From: Pararobbsia alpina
GTDB lineage: Bacteria; Pseudomonadota; Gammaproteobacteria; Burkholderiales; Burkholderiaceae
DNA length: 64,000 nt
Assembly (NCBI RefSeq): GCF_902859895.1
Contig: NZ_CADIKM010000006.1
Span: 62,001 to 126,000 of the forward strand
Direction of reading: 5' to 3'
Numbering within the stretch: position 1 is the stretch's first letter; every line of letters begins with the position of its first letter. Below the pieces are notes generated by a model. It was not told the origin of the DNA, searched no databases, and was given only the letters and a program-made list of their open reading frames with translations. Below, one piece after another: positions 24,227 to 30,570 of this stretch. Both the position numbers and the translations under genes were made by a program.

Positions 24227-24250
24227 ATCACCGGTTTCATCACCGGTTCG
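24227..24250. repeat. Tandem repeat upstream of the CII-like gene
   Basis: ATCACCGGTT occurs at 24227-24236 and again at 24239-24248, a 12-base period, i.e. one helical turn apart. It sits between the cro-distal hairpin and the start of the CII-like gene and could be a protein-binding site or affect the leader. Confidence 0.4.
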
Positions 24251-24266
24251 TGAGCAGTCAAATTAG

Positions 24267-24284
24267 AGGGGTCCGAAGACCCCT
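24267..24284 (-). terminator. tR1-like hairpin after the cro-like gene
   Basis: AGGGGTC and GACCCCT pair perfectly around a four-base loop (TTCG on the minus strand), followed by TCTAATTT. It separates cro from the CII-like gene, where lambda has terminator tR1, so early leftward transcription may need antitermination. Confidence 0.5.
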
Positions 24285-24381
24285 ATCTCAAGAGAACATG
24301 CCAACGAACCGCACGCCCTCGCTTTGCAAATCAGTCCGGCAACTTCGCCGGGAACGCCGCGCTCTAAGCAGTACTAAAGCC

Positions 24382-24669
24382 CTACCTCGACTTCTTTTTG
24401 CGGCTCGACTGGCCGACTGGCGGCTGTGTGTCGTCCGAGGAAATCATCCGATCGAGCTTTCCGTTACCTGTGGGCGCGTAGATGGAATCGAACGAAACAT
24501 CGAGGCCCTTGGATCTCGCGAACTCAACGAGCTTTCGGACGACCTCGGGGTTTGGAACGATCTCGCCCTTCTCGTATTGGGAGATGGCCGACTGGGTGAC
24601 CTTAAGGGCCGCGCCAAGCTCGGTCTGAGAGACCTTGAGGCGCTTTCGAATTCGGAGGATCGGGTTCAT
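24382..24669 (-). CDS. Cro-like repressor (XRE helix-turn-helix)
   Basis: 95 residues. RLKVSQTELGAALKVTQSAISQYEKG is a textbook XRE helix-turn-helix at residues 11-36. The rest is a short helix and a basic tail (QSSRKKKSR). It is divergent from the LexA-type repressor gene and would bind the same operators to favour lytic growth. Its promoter puts the transcription start next to the ATG, so its mRNA may be leaderless. Confidence 0.75.
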   Translation of the reverse strand: MNPILRIRKRLKVSQTELGAALKVTQSAISQYEKGEIVPNPEVVRKLVEFARSKGLDVSFDSIYAPTGNGKLDRMISSDDTQPPVGQSSRKKKSR

Positions 24670-24676
24670 GTGGCAA

Positions 24677-24705
24677 ATATTAGTCCGACTGTTTGGATAA
24701 GTCAA
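24677..24705 (-). promoter_or_regulatory. PR promoter for the cro operon
   Basis: On the minus strand TTGACT and TAATAT are separated by exactly 17 bases. The -10 box ends 7 bases before the cro ATG, so the transcript would start at or next to the start codon. The spacer carries an operator (AACAGTCGGACT), as at the second promoter near 26302. Confidence 0.7.
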
Positions 24706-24733
24706 CAGTCCGGCTGTTTGCCAAAAATTAGTC
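24680..24733. promoter_or_regulatory. Operator cluster between cro and the repressor gene
   Basis: Site 1, AGTCCGACTGTT (24682-24693), overlaps PR. Site 2, AACAGTCCGGCTGTT (24704-24718), is palindromic. A weaker TTAGTC copy (24728-24733) lies over the repressor promoter. The layout matches the three-operator switches of lambdoid phages. Confidence 0.6.
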
Positions 24734-24744
24734 AAACTTATAAG
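24717..24744 (+). promoter_or_regulatory. PRM-like promoter for the repressor gene
   Basis: A -10 box TATAAG (24739-24744) is preceded by a weak -35 (TTTGCC, 16-base spacing). The predicted start is within two or three bases of the ATG at 24753, so the repressor mRNA is probably leaderless, like lambda cI from PRM. Confidence 0.45.
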
Positions 24745-24752
24745 GTGCGCGC

Positions 24753-25616
24753 ATGCCAGCAAGCCCACTAACCGAAGCCCGCATAGCAGACGCAAAACGC
24801 CTGCGGGAAGCGTTCGCCAAGTGGCAAAAGGATCGAAGGAAGCTTGGGGAGCCGTCGTCGCAAGAGGCTGCGGGGGAGACGATCGGGTTCAGCCAAAGCA
24901 CGATGAGCCAGTACTTGCTGGCGAAAATCCCGCTGAACCCAGAGGCCGTTGCGAAATTTGCGGCACTGCTCGGGTGCTCGGGTCGGGACATTAGCCCCGA
25001 ACTGGCAGGCCAAATTCGATCGTTGGACAAGAAGCTTTCCGCGCCGGAGGATCGCAAGCACGGTTCCGCGCCGGATGATCCCCCGAGCACCGGACAGAAT
25101 GCCGACGTTATTAAGCGACTGCTCCCTAATGACAAGGGTAACGTGGTCGCTTGGGAGAACGAAGGCGATCTACCGCATGACCCTGAAAGGGTGTGGATTG
25201 ACCGCTACGACTATCATTTCAGTGCGGGGTCCGGTGTGATTCAGTGGGAAGTGAGAGAAAAAAAGGCGCTACCGTTCGACGCAGGCTTTTTCAAGGCGAT
25301 CGGTTCGAAGCCGAAAGATTGCAAGCTCGTTGTAGTGCGGGGAGACAGCATGGAGCCGTTCCTGTTCAACAGGGACATGATGATGATCGACTCGTCGCGC
25401 ACGGCCATAAAAGAGGGGCACATTTACGCGATCCATTTTGAAGACGAGGCCCTAGTTAAGCTGATCTTCAAGCAGGCGGGCGGCGGCCTGCTCCTTCGCT
25501 CGTATAACTCAGCGAAGTATCCGGACAAGATCATTGGCCCGGACCAGTCGGAGTTCGTCACGATTGCGGGCGAGCTGATCTATAGGTCCGGCTCTGGGCC
25601 GGCAGGCGGCAATTAA
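24753..25616 (+). CDS. LexA-type phage repressor (CI-like, S24 peptidase)
   Basis: 287 residues. The N-terminal helix-turn-helix is ETIGFSQSTMSQYLLAK (about 42-58). The C-terminal S24 domain has Ser199 in RGDSMEP and Lys236 in ALVKLIF, the catalytic pair. Ala158-Gly159 in the linker (HFSAGSG) is a plausible RecA-stimulated self-cleavage site. It keeps the prophage silent and is inactivated in the SOS response. It is followed after 10 bases by a secreted-protein gene in the same transcript. Confidence 0.85.
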   Translation: MPASPLTEARIADAKRLREAFAKWQKDRRKLGEPSSQEAAGETIGFSQSTMSQYLLAKIPLNPEAVAKFAALLGCSGRDISPELAGQIRSLDKKLSAPEDRKHGSAPDDPPSTGQNADVIKRLLPNDKGNVVAWENEGDLPHDPERVWIDRYDYHFSAGSGVIQWEVREKKALPFDAGFFKAIGSKPKDCKLVVVRGDSMEPFLFNRDMMMIDSSRTAIKEGHIYAIHFEDEALVKLIFKQAGGGLLLRSYNSAKYPDKIIGPDQSEFVTIAGELIYRSGSGPAGGN

Positions 25617-25626
25617 TGGAGACCAC

Positions 25627-25929
25627 ATGCATAAAAAGCACGCCGCGCTTCTGCTGTTTGCGCTGACCGGAATAGCGCACGCAGACACCAAAACCATTAC
25701 AGAGAACAGCTTCGGCTGTGTGAGCGAACAAGCGTTCAAAGACGGCGAGAGCTACCTGTTCAACCACGAGACGGAATTGCTCCAGCAGGAGTTAAATTCA
25801 GGCCAGTGCGTCATGCTGCATAAGGGGCAGCAGGTTATTTTGGTTGACGTCTCCTTCCTGTCGTACGCCGTCGTGCGCATCCCCAATGACCCGACAAAAC
25901 TCTACACGTTCTTCACAACGATAAAGTAA
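25627..25929 (+). CDS. Secreted or periplasmic protein, probable lysogenic conversion gene
   Basis: 100 residues with a signal peptide (MHKKHAALLLFALTGIAHA, cut after AHA). The mature part contains two Cys residues that could pair (FGCVSEQ and GQCVML). It lies right behind the repressor gene and before a terminator, so it is expressed in the lysogen when other phage genes are off. That is the usual place for cargo acting on host surface traits or superinfection. No known family recognised. Confidence 0.6.
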   Translation: MHKKHAALLLFALTGIAHADTKTITENSFGCVSEQAFKDGESYLFNHETELLQQELNSGQCVMLHKGQQVILVDVSFLSYAVVRIPNDPTKLYTFFTTIK

Positions 25930-25943
25930 GCGCCGCCTCAAAG

Positions 25944-25968
25944 AACCCGTTCCTGCGGGTTTTTTATT
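25944..25968. terminator. Terminator between convergent genes
   Basis: AACCCG and GCGGGTT pair around TTCCT and are followed by TTTTTATT. It ends the rightward repressor transcript and lies at the 3' end of the convergent 85-residue gene. Confidence 0.6.
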
Positions 25969-26221
25969 GCCCGCGCGCCCGGCGCAGCAGCTCGAGCATT
26001 TGCGCCGACGACTCAGCCTCCTTCATCTCCGCTCGCCAGAGCAGCCCGCCGACATAGGCGATCGTCTCCCAATCGTCAGGGTCCATCGTCGGGTGCGCGC
26101 GCGTCAGCATCTCGGCCAAGGCTAGCAGCGCCTCGGCCGGCGACATGTCTTCGTCTGCCATCTTCGAGAACTGGCGGAACACCTGAAACACCAACTCCTC
26201 TGAAATTCGGCTTTGAGCCAT
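25964..26221 (-). CDS. Hypothetical phage protein (85 aa)
   Basis: Starts MAQSRISEELVFQVFRQF, all helical and acidic. It stands alone between the repressor transcript and the early rightward promoter, reading leftward, so it has its own promoter in the 26222-26290 region. No domain recognised. Confidence 0.5.
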   Translation of the reverse strand: MAQSRISEELVFQVFRQFSKMADEDMSPAEALLALAEMLTRAHPTMDPDDWETIAYVGGLLWRAEMKEAESSAQMLELLRRARGQ

Positions 26222-26290
26222 GGCGCCCTCCCTCTGTTGGCTGAAGTCTAGGAAGGCGGGCCCCTGTACGCCAAATATTTCTCTCTAATT

Positions 26291-26330
26291 ATTAGTCGGG
26301 CTGTTGACACGTATCAACAGTCCGACTACT
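26291..26330 (+). promoter_or_regulatory. Early rightward promoter with paired repressor operators
   Basis: TTGACA (26302-26307) and TACTAT (26325-26330) are spaced by 17 bases, close to the sigma70 consensus. A 15-base inverted repeat with one mismatch (26291-26305 and 26312-26326) covers both boxes. Its half-site AACAGTCCGACT matches the operators at 24.7 kb, so the same repressor should control this operon. Confidence 0.75.
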
Positions 26331-26372
26331 ATCCTTCCATCCGCACAGCAAGTGCGCCAGGTGGAGAGAGCG

Positions 26373-27158
26373 ATGCAAGCCGAAGCCGTCAATCAGTTGG
26401 TGCCGTTCCAGTTCGAGAGCATGACCGTTCGCGCCGTGATGGGTGACGATGGCGAGCCGTGGTTCATTGCGTCAGACATTTGCGCGGTGATCGACGTGGA
26501 TGCTACCGCCGTCCGCAAGCTGGATGACGATGAAAGGGGTCTGCGCTCAGTGCAGACCCTTGGCGGCGCACAGCAAGTGTCTATCGTGTCGGAGTCCGGC
26601 ATGTACACGCTGGTGCTGCGTTGCCGCGATGCGATGAAGTCGGACACGCGTCCGTACCGGTTCCGCAAGTGGGTCACGGCCGAAGTGCTGCCGACGATCC
26701 GCAAGACGGGTTCGTACAACGCCGCGCCCGCCATCGACCTGAACGACCCCGCGTTCCTGCGCTCCACTCTCCTGACCTACACGGAGAAGGTGATCGCGCT
26801 CGAAGCGAAGATCATCGAGCAAGAGCCCAAGGTCAACGCACTGCGCCGCATCGCTGAGGCCGAAGGTTCGTTCTGCATCAGCGACGCCGCAAAGATGCTT
26901 CAGATGCCGCCGAAACAGTTGTTCACTCGCCTGAATGAAATGCGCTGGATCTTCAAGCGCCCCGGCTGCGCAGTCTGGCTCGGCTATCAGGACAAGACGC
27001 AAGCCGGATTGCTGGTCCACAAGTCGACACTCGTCACGCGCGAAGACGGAACCGAGAAAGTGGCTGAGCAAGTGCGCATCACGGGTCGCGGCATTGCGCG
27101 AGTGGCGACGATGCTTGGTGCGACCGTGGTCGAGGTTGCTGAAGCTGCTGTCGCTTAA
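26373..27158 (+). CDS. BRO-N/KilA-C antirepressor
   Basis: 261 residues from MQAEAVNQLVPF; a GGAGAGAG ribosome binding site precedes this ATG, and longer frames start inside the promoter. The N-terminal BRO-N domain shows PWFIASDICAVIDV, DDDERGL and SESGMYTLVLRC. The C-terminal ANT/KilA-C part has LEAKIIEQEPKVNALRRIAE, KMLQMPPKQLFTRLNEM and GRGIARVATML. Such proteins counter phage repressors or act as DNA-binding effectors. It is first in an operon that the repressor itself appears to shut, forming a double-negative switch. Confidence 0.8.
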   Translation: MQAEAVNQLVPFQFESMTVRAVMGDDGEPWFIASDICAVIDVDATAVRKLDDDERGLRSVQTLGGAQQVSIVSESGMYTLVLRCRDAMKSDTRPYRFRKWVTAEVLPTIRKTGSYNAAPAIDLNDPAFLRSTLLTYTEKVIALEAKIIEQEPKVNALRRIAEAEGSFCISDAAKMLQMPPKQLFTRLNEMRWIFKRPGCAVWLGYQDKTQAGLLVHKSTLVTREDGTEKVAEQVRITGRGIARVATMLGATVVEVAEAAVA

Positions 27159-27200
27159 TACCCGAATTTCGGGCATTTCAAAAAGTAACCCGGAGACACC

Positions 27201-27524
27201 ATGAGCGAGCACCTGAAAGCGTTTTTGACTGCGTGGCTGGAATGGGTTGATACGGGCGCGGTGGATGGTGAGCCGTTCGAACGTCGCCGCGGTCTGTGCT
27301 CAAGTTTCGAGTATTGGATGGACGCTCGGAATATCGATTGCGAACACCAGGAAGAAGAATGCGACGGACTCACCAGAGCCTTTCGCGCGGCCGGCCTCAA
27401 TAGAGTCTATCCGTTCGGCGGAGCGGAAGAATTTTATGAAGACTCGGATGCAAACGAAATGCACCTCAACCCCGCCCGCATCGCCTGGGTCCGCTCGAAG
27501 GTTGCGCAACACGAAGCAGCCTAA
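27201..27524 (+). CDS. Hypothetical phage protein (107 aa)
   Basis: Starts MSEHLKAFLTAWLEWVDTG after a GGAG ribosome binding site. It is acidic with GLCSSFEYWMDARN and YPFGGAEEFYEDSD segments. Recognisable as a type of phage early protein but without known function. Confidence 0.6.
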   Translation: MSEHLKAFLTAWLEWVDTGAVDGEPFERRRGLCSSFEYWMDARNIDCEHQEEECDGLTRAFRAAGLNRVYPFGGAEEFYEDSDANEMHLNPARIAWVRSKVAQHEAA

Positions 27525-27586
27525 CTGTCTGTAGCGCAGAGCTTACGGGTTCTGCAGTGCAGATAGATGAATAGCTAAGGAGTGGG

Positions 27587-27730
27587 ATGTTCAAGGTTCA
27601 ATACCTCTCGATTTTGACTCCTGAACTATGGGTCGATGCATCGTGGCTCGGCGCTTTTAGCTCTGAGAGGCGCGCCCAGAACGCGGGCTGCCAGATTCAG
27701 GGATACGAGATACGGATCGTCAGGGTGTAA
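27587..27730 (+). CDS. Small phage protein (47 aa)
   Basis: Starts MFKVQYLSILTPELWVDASW after AAGGAGTGGG, an excellent ribosome binding site. The frame ends GYEIRIVRV with TAA. Predicted strand-helix-strand. It is the last coding sequence before the structured non-coding region. Confidence 0.55.
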   Translation: MFKVQYLSILTPELWVDASWLGAFSSERRAQNAGCQIQGYEIRIVRV

Positions 27731-27921
27731 GCACCGAAGTACCGCAGCAATGCGCATGGCCGCGCAAAACAAGACGCCCGTGAAGTCCGCCCGCGTGAGA
27801 AGGAAATGCGACCACTGGCTGTAACAGTGGAGACCTGATGACCCAGTGAAGGAACTGGCGAGGCGACAGAGCCGATGGGCGCCGTGTCGATGAGATGCGG
27901 TGCCCGTGTAGTTCAGTTTTG

Positions 27922-28048
27922 ATGAATGACGGTGGCGAAATTGGTAGACGCACTCGTGGACTAGGTATCGCGCTATATCCCGAGAACTGAGGGTGCCGAC
28001 AGTGCGACGTCGGGCGCCGTGCGGGTTCGAGTCCCGTCCGTCATTCAT
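27922..28048 (+). ncRNA. tRNA-Leu-like structure with abnormal anticodon arm
   Basis: The ends pair over 11 bases (ATGAATGACGG with CCGTCATTCAT). A normal D arm (GCG-AAATTGGTAGA-CGC, 27935-27951) and T arm (GCGGG-TTCGAGT-CCCGT, 28021-28037) are present. Between them lie 69 bases instead of about 30: a long imperfect hairpin CTCG...CGAG (27953-27984) where the anticodon arm should be, and a long variable-arm-like helix. No normal 7-base anticodon loop with U33 can be drawn. It is probably a tRNA mimic or decayed tRNA, not a translating tRNA. Confidence 0.6.
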
Positions 28049-28056
28049 GAAAGCTG

Positions 28057-28183
28057 TTGCAGTTTTACGGGAAGGGAATGCGCAGGCTGATGCGCGCTGA
28101 GGTGCACAGGTGATGCAGGCGGCAATGTAGTCGTAACTGTTTCATGCCGGAGATTGCACCGGCCCCTTCCCGTAAGGCTGCAA
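28057..28183 (+). ncRNA. 20-bp-stem closed multi-hairpin RNA domain
   Basis: Arms 28057-28076 and 28164-28183 pair over 20 bases, including two G-U pairs. The 87 bases inside can form several small hairpins (GCGC/GCGC at 28080, TGCA/TGCA at 28103, a bulged GGCATG/CATGCC, and CCGG/CCGG before the closing strand). It directly follows the tRNA-like fold and is probably part of the same transcript. Confidence 0.5.
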
Positions 28184-28252
28184 TCAACCCCTCCTGCGCC
28201 GCTATATGTAGCGTACAGAGGAATCCTACTCACTAACGCACTGGAGACTCGC

Positions 28253-28591
28253 ATGGACTCGATGGCGGCCTTCGCAATGGGCGAAGCAAATCGCGGCAAT
28301 GAGCGGATGGTTTTCGATTGGGAGAAGGCAGCGCGCCTGATAGCAGAGCGTAAGCCCGAAGAAGCCTCTGCCGGCCTGCAAGGCGATTGGGATTGCACCG
28401 GCGACGTGATCTTTCGCGACGGCAAGCCGTATCTCGGCGGATACACCTATCTCGCTTCGACGTGGGCGACGCCAGAACTCGACATGGATGGCGATGTTGT
28501 CCCTTGCTATCGCATGGAGTCAGAAGTTCCGGATTGGGACGAGTCCACCAAGTGGCCGGAACAAGTCCTCCCGCTGCTCACCGCCGCCTGA
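28253..28591 (+). CDS. Hypothetical phage protein (112 aa)
   Basis: Starts MDSMAAFAMGEANRGNERMV after CTGGAGA. It has VFDWEKAARLIAERKPEEAS followed by a strand-rich, Trp-containing part (GDWDCTGDVIFRDGKPYL). It appears to be a self-contained small domain; no family recognised. Confidence 0.6.
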   Translation: MDSMAAFAMGEANRGNERMVFDWEKAARLIAERKPEEASAGLQGDWDCTGDVIFRDGKPYLGGYTYLASTWATPELDMDGDVVPCYRMESEVPDWDESTKWPEQVLPLLTAA

Positions 28592-28592
28592 A

Positions 28593-28739
28593 ATGCCCTA
28601 CGAACAAGCCTTCCCGTACCCCAAATGGCTCGCCCACCTTGAGCGCTTGATCGGCCCTGTGCCTGAGGGTGCACGCGAGATGTACGAAGCCAATCTGAGT
28701 GTGGTTGAGGCGGCTGAACTGCTGCGGAAAGCGGCATAG
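28593..28739 (+). CDS. Small phage protein (48 aa)
   Basis: Starts MPYEQAFPYPKWLAHLERLI two bases after the upstream stop; helical. Function unknown. Confidence 0.45.
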   Translation: MPYEQAFPYPKWLAHLERLIGPVPEGAREMYEANLSVVEAAELLRKAA

Positions 28740-28748
28740 GAGATAGAG

Positions 28749-28925
28749 ATGGCGATCACTTATCAAGCCGATGAGTTCAAGACCGATGTGCGGCTCGACG
28801 GCAAGAAGATTGGCGAGATCCGCAAGGTCCCCGATGGTTTTCAGTACTTCCCCAAAGGTCAGAAGAAGGGCGGCTTCATTTACTCCACCCAAGACAATTG
28901 CCGCAAATCGCTGGAGGAGTCCTGA
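28749..28925 (+). CDS. Small basic phage protein (58 aa)
   Basis: Starts MAITYQADEFKTDVRLDGKK with a purine-rich upstream sequence (AGGAGATAGAG). Strand-rich with basic loops (FPKGQKKGGFIYST), suggesting nucleic-acid contact. Function unknown. Confidence 0.5.
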   Translation: MAITYQADEFKTDVRLDGKKIGEIRKVPDGFQYFPKGQKKGGFIYSTQDNCRKSLEES

Positions 28926-28928
28926 GCC

Positions 28929-29009
28929 ATGACCCTTCTCGCAATCTATGCAGCCTGCGTTGTGCTGGCGCTGGTTTTTAACCGTGGAGCCCACCATGAA
29001 GCCGTTTGA
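28929..29009 (+). CDS. Possible 26-residue membrane peptide
   Basis: MTLLAIYAACVVLALVFNRG has one hydrophobic segment. It starts three bases after the upstream stop and overlaps the start of the next gene. Very short, so it may not be real, but spacing is as tight as that of its neighbours. Confidence 0.3.
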   Translation: MTLLAIYAACVVLALVFNRGAHHEAV

Positions 29010-29370
29010 TCTCGAAGCCGTGAAGCGTGGCGAGCCGCTGGTTACGCGAAAAGGCAAGGCAGCGAAATTTATCGTGCACGTTCCCGAATGCGACCCCGCA
29101 TATCGCGTCATCGCCCTGGTCGAGGGTCAGCACCTCACAAACTCGTACTACGAGGACGGCAGGATCGGTCGTCCGGGAGATAGCGATATCGACCTCTTCA
29201 TGGCCCCGAAGAAGCGAACGGTCTATGTGAACGTGTATGGCAATCGGAACGATCTGGACAGTGGTCCGAAGTTGGGCGGTTTCGACACCGAAGATCTGGC
29301 GCGCGAGAACTCGATCGGAACCGTATTCCGGGTTGTCGCCGTCGCCGTCCCCATCGAAATCGAGGACTGA
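28996..29370 (+). CDS. Hypothetical phage protein (124 aa)
   Basis: Starts MKPFDLEAVKRGEPLVTRKG after TGGAG. The N-terminal part (LVTRKGKAAKFIVHVPE) resembles a small strand-rich module repeated in phage accessory proteins, and the centre has KKRTVYVNVYGN. No catalytic motif seen. Confidence 0.6.
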   Translation: MKPFDLEAVKRGEPLVTRKGKAAKFIVHVPECDPAYRVIALVEGQHLTNSYYEDGRIGRPGDSDIDLFMAPKKRTVYVNVYGNRNDLDSGPKLGGFDTEDLARENSIGTVFRVVAVAVPIEIED

Positions 29371-29371
29371 C

Positions 29372-29668
29372 ATGCTCGCCTTCACCCAACAGCATTCCCA
29401 GGTCGAGTTCGATACCTCTCTCGCAGTCGGCGCCGAACTAGTTGACCTACATGTGTGGGCCACTGTAACCGGCGAACTGACAGATGAAGGCGCCGTCTAC
29501 ACGGCCGAGATCGAGCGGATTGAGCCGATGCGCAAGAACGTACTGCGGCGAGATCGCGCGATGTTGGAGGGTGAAGCGATCGACGTCCACCTCGGCCGGT
29601 ACAGAACGAAAACGATGAGGCTCGGAAACGTGGTCCTCGGCGATGAGATTGAGAGGAGAGCAGCGTGA
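29372..29668 (+). CDS. Hypothetical phage protein (98 aa)
   Basis: Starts MLAFTQQHSQVEFDTSLAVG; a beta-rich protein (VDLHVWATVTGEL, AVYTAEIERIEP). Starts two bases after the upstream stop. Function unknown. Confidence 0.55.
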   Translation: MLAFTQQHSQVEFDTSLAVGAELVDLHVWATVTGELTDEGAVYTAEIERIEPMRKNVLRRDRAMLEGEAIDVHLGRYRTKTMRLGNVVLGDEIERRAA

Positions 29669-29898
29669 GCGAAGTTACTGAGTGGTTTGCGGCAATGACC
29701 GATCCAGTTCACGAGGGCTGGTATGAGGTCCGATATTCATGGGAAGAGCCTGAATGCACGCACCTCTGTCGTTACTACTGGAACGGCAATGGGTGGTCGT
29801 TTGGTGAATTGGGTATCGAGGGCGGCCTCGCTTGGGGCGATAAATCCGATAGGTACATCACCAGCGAATTCTGGCGCGGCCTTCGGAGTCCAGCATGA
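29665..29898 (+). CDS. Hypothetical phage protein (77 aa)
   Basis: A GTG start overlaps the upstream stop. WYEVRYSWEEPECTHLCRYYW and the FWRGL end resemble the short Trp-rich DUF551-like modules that occur in phage accessory genes. Function unknown. Confidence 0.55.
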   Translation: MSEVTEWFAAMTDPVHEGWYEVRYSWEEPECTHLCRYYWNGNGWSFGELGIEGGLAWGDKSDRYITSEFWRGLRSPA

Positions 29899-30101
29899 CC
29901 ACCGAACAAAAGCCCTGGATGAATCGCACGCCCTATCAAGTGTACTTCGAGGCACTGTGGTCCGCACCCGAAGGCTATGCGCTGGTGCCGATTGAGCCGA
30001 CTCCCGACATGTTCAATGCGGGCCAAGCCTGCGGCGGATATGCGGATCGCGTCTACCGCGCAATGCTCGCCGCCGCTCCCTCACATGCGGAGACAAGATG
30101 A
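29895..30101 (+). CDS. Hypothetical phage protein (68 aa)
   Basis: Starts MTTEQKPWMNRTPYQVYF. It contains LVPIEPTPDMFNAGQACGGYADRVYRAMLAAAP in pieces, a module I recognise at the ends of many phage modular proteins; here it stands as a separate gene. ATGA overlap with the gene before it. Confidence 0.55.
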   Translation: MTTEQKPWMNRTPYQVYFEALWSAPEGYALVPIEPTPDMFNAGQACGGYADRVYRAMLAAAPSHAETR

Positions 30102-30370
30102 ACACCGAAATAGAACGCGCAATGTGCCAGCGCTACCTCTCCGGACTAGCCGCCCGCGATCACGCCTCCCCGCTCGTGCTGGCCGAACTGGCTTGGCAGA
30201 GGCGCGCTGAGATCGAGGCGAGGCATCAGAAGGAGTTAGTCGAGGCGCTGACCGAGCTTGTCGGATGGGTTCCCGGCCGCGCCGGATGGCATACGGATGC
30301 GCCGTTGAAAGCGGTCGAGCGTGCGCGGGAAGTTCTCGCCAAATTTTCAGATCAAGAGGTAACGGCATGA
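30098..30370 (+). CDS. Helical phage protein (90 aa)
   Basis: Starts MNTEIERAMCQRYLSGLAAR; almost entirely helical. ATGA overlaps at both ends. Function unknown. Confidence 0.5.
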   Translation: MNTEIERAMCQRYLSGLAARDHASPLVLAELAWQRRAEIEARHQKELVEALTELVGWVPGRAGWHTDAPLKAVERAREVLAKFSDQEVTA

Positions 30371-30570
30371 GCACAAAAGACGCATACCAACGCGGCTATG
30401 ACGCGGGCCGGCAAGGTTTCAGCTATTTCGCCTGCCCCTACTCGCCTTCGCATCACCGCTTCGACTATGACAAGTGGATGCGCGGCCACGCAGATGGCAT
30501 GCGCGACGTGAGCATCCACGAGGAGCCTGAGTATGGGCTTGGCTACATGCAGGGGCGAGGTGCGGCATGA
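30367..30570 (+). CDS. Small phage protein (67 aa)
   Basis: Starts MSTKDAYQRGYDAGRQGFSY; the spaced Gly/Tyr/Asp motif (GYDAGRQG, GHADGMRD) suggests a compact helical repeat such as seen in ribosome modulation factor-like proteins, but this is only a resemblance. Overlaps both neighbours. Confidence 0.5.
   Translation: MSTKDAYQRGYDAGRQGFSYFACPYSPSHHRFDYDKWMRGHADGMRDVSIHEEPEYGLGYMQGRGAA

Larger units (their letters stand above)
27731..28184 (+). ncRNA. Candidate large structured RNA with an embedded tRNA-like domain
   Basis: No convincing gene spans these 450 bases, yet stable helices follow one another: CCACTG/CAGTGG (27812-27830), CCAGT/ACTGG (27843-27858), GGGCGCCG/CGGTGCCC (27877-27905), a tRNA-like fold (27922-28048), and a domain closed by a 20-bp stem (28057-28183). 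The region lies in the rightward early operon between small genes. Size, multi-domain layout, phage context and tRNA link recall GOLLD- and ROOL-type ornate RNAs of phages, but I cannot match it to either. Confidence 0.5.

Noticed and set aside
27750-27824. 24-codon frame inside the first structured RNA region
   Set aside because: Too short, no good ribosome binding site, and it overlaps the start of the hairpin series.
27922-28048. Normal tRNA-Leu or amber suppressor tRNA (CTA or TAG within the loop region)
   Set aside because: No 7-base loop with U33 can be drawn around either triplet, and the arm is far too long.
27922-28048. Group I intron in the tRNA-like element, as in the 41-kb tRNA
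   Set aside because: The extra sequence is only about 40 bases and has none of the conserved group I core segments.
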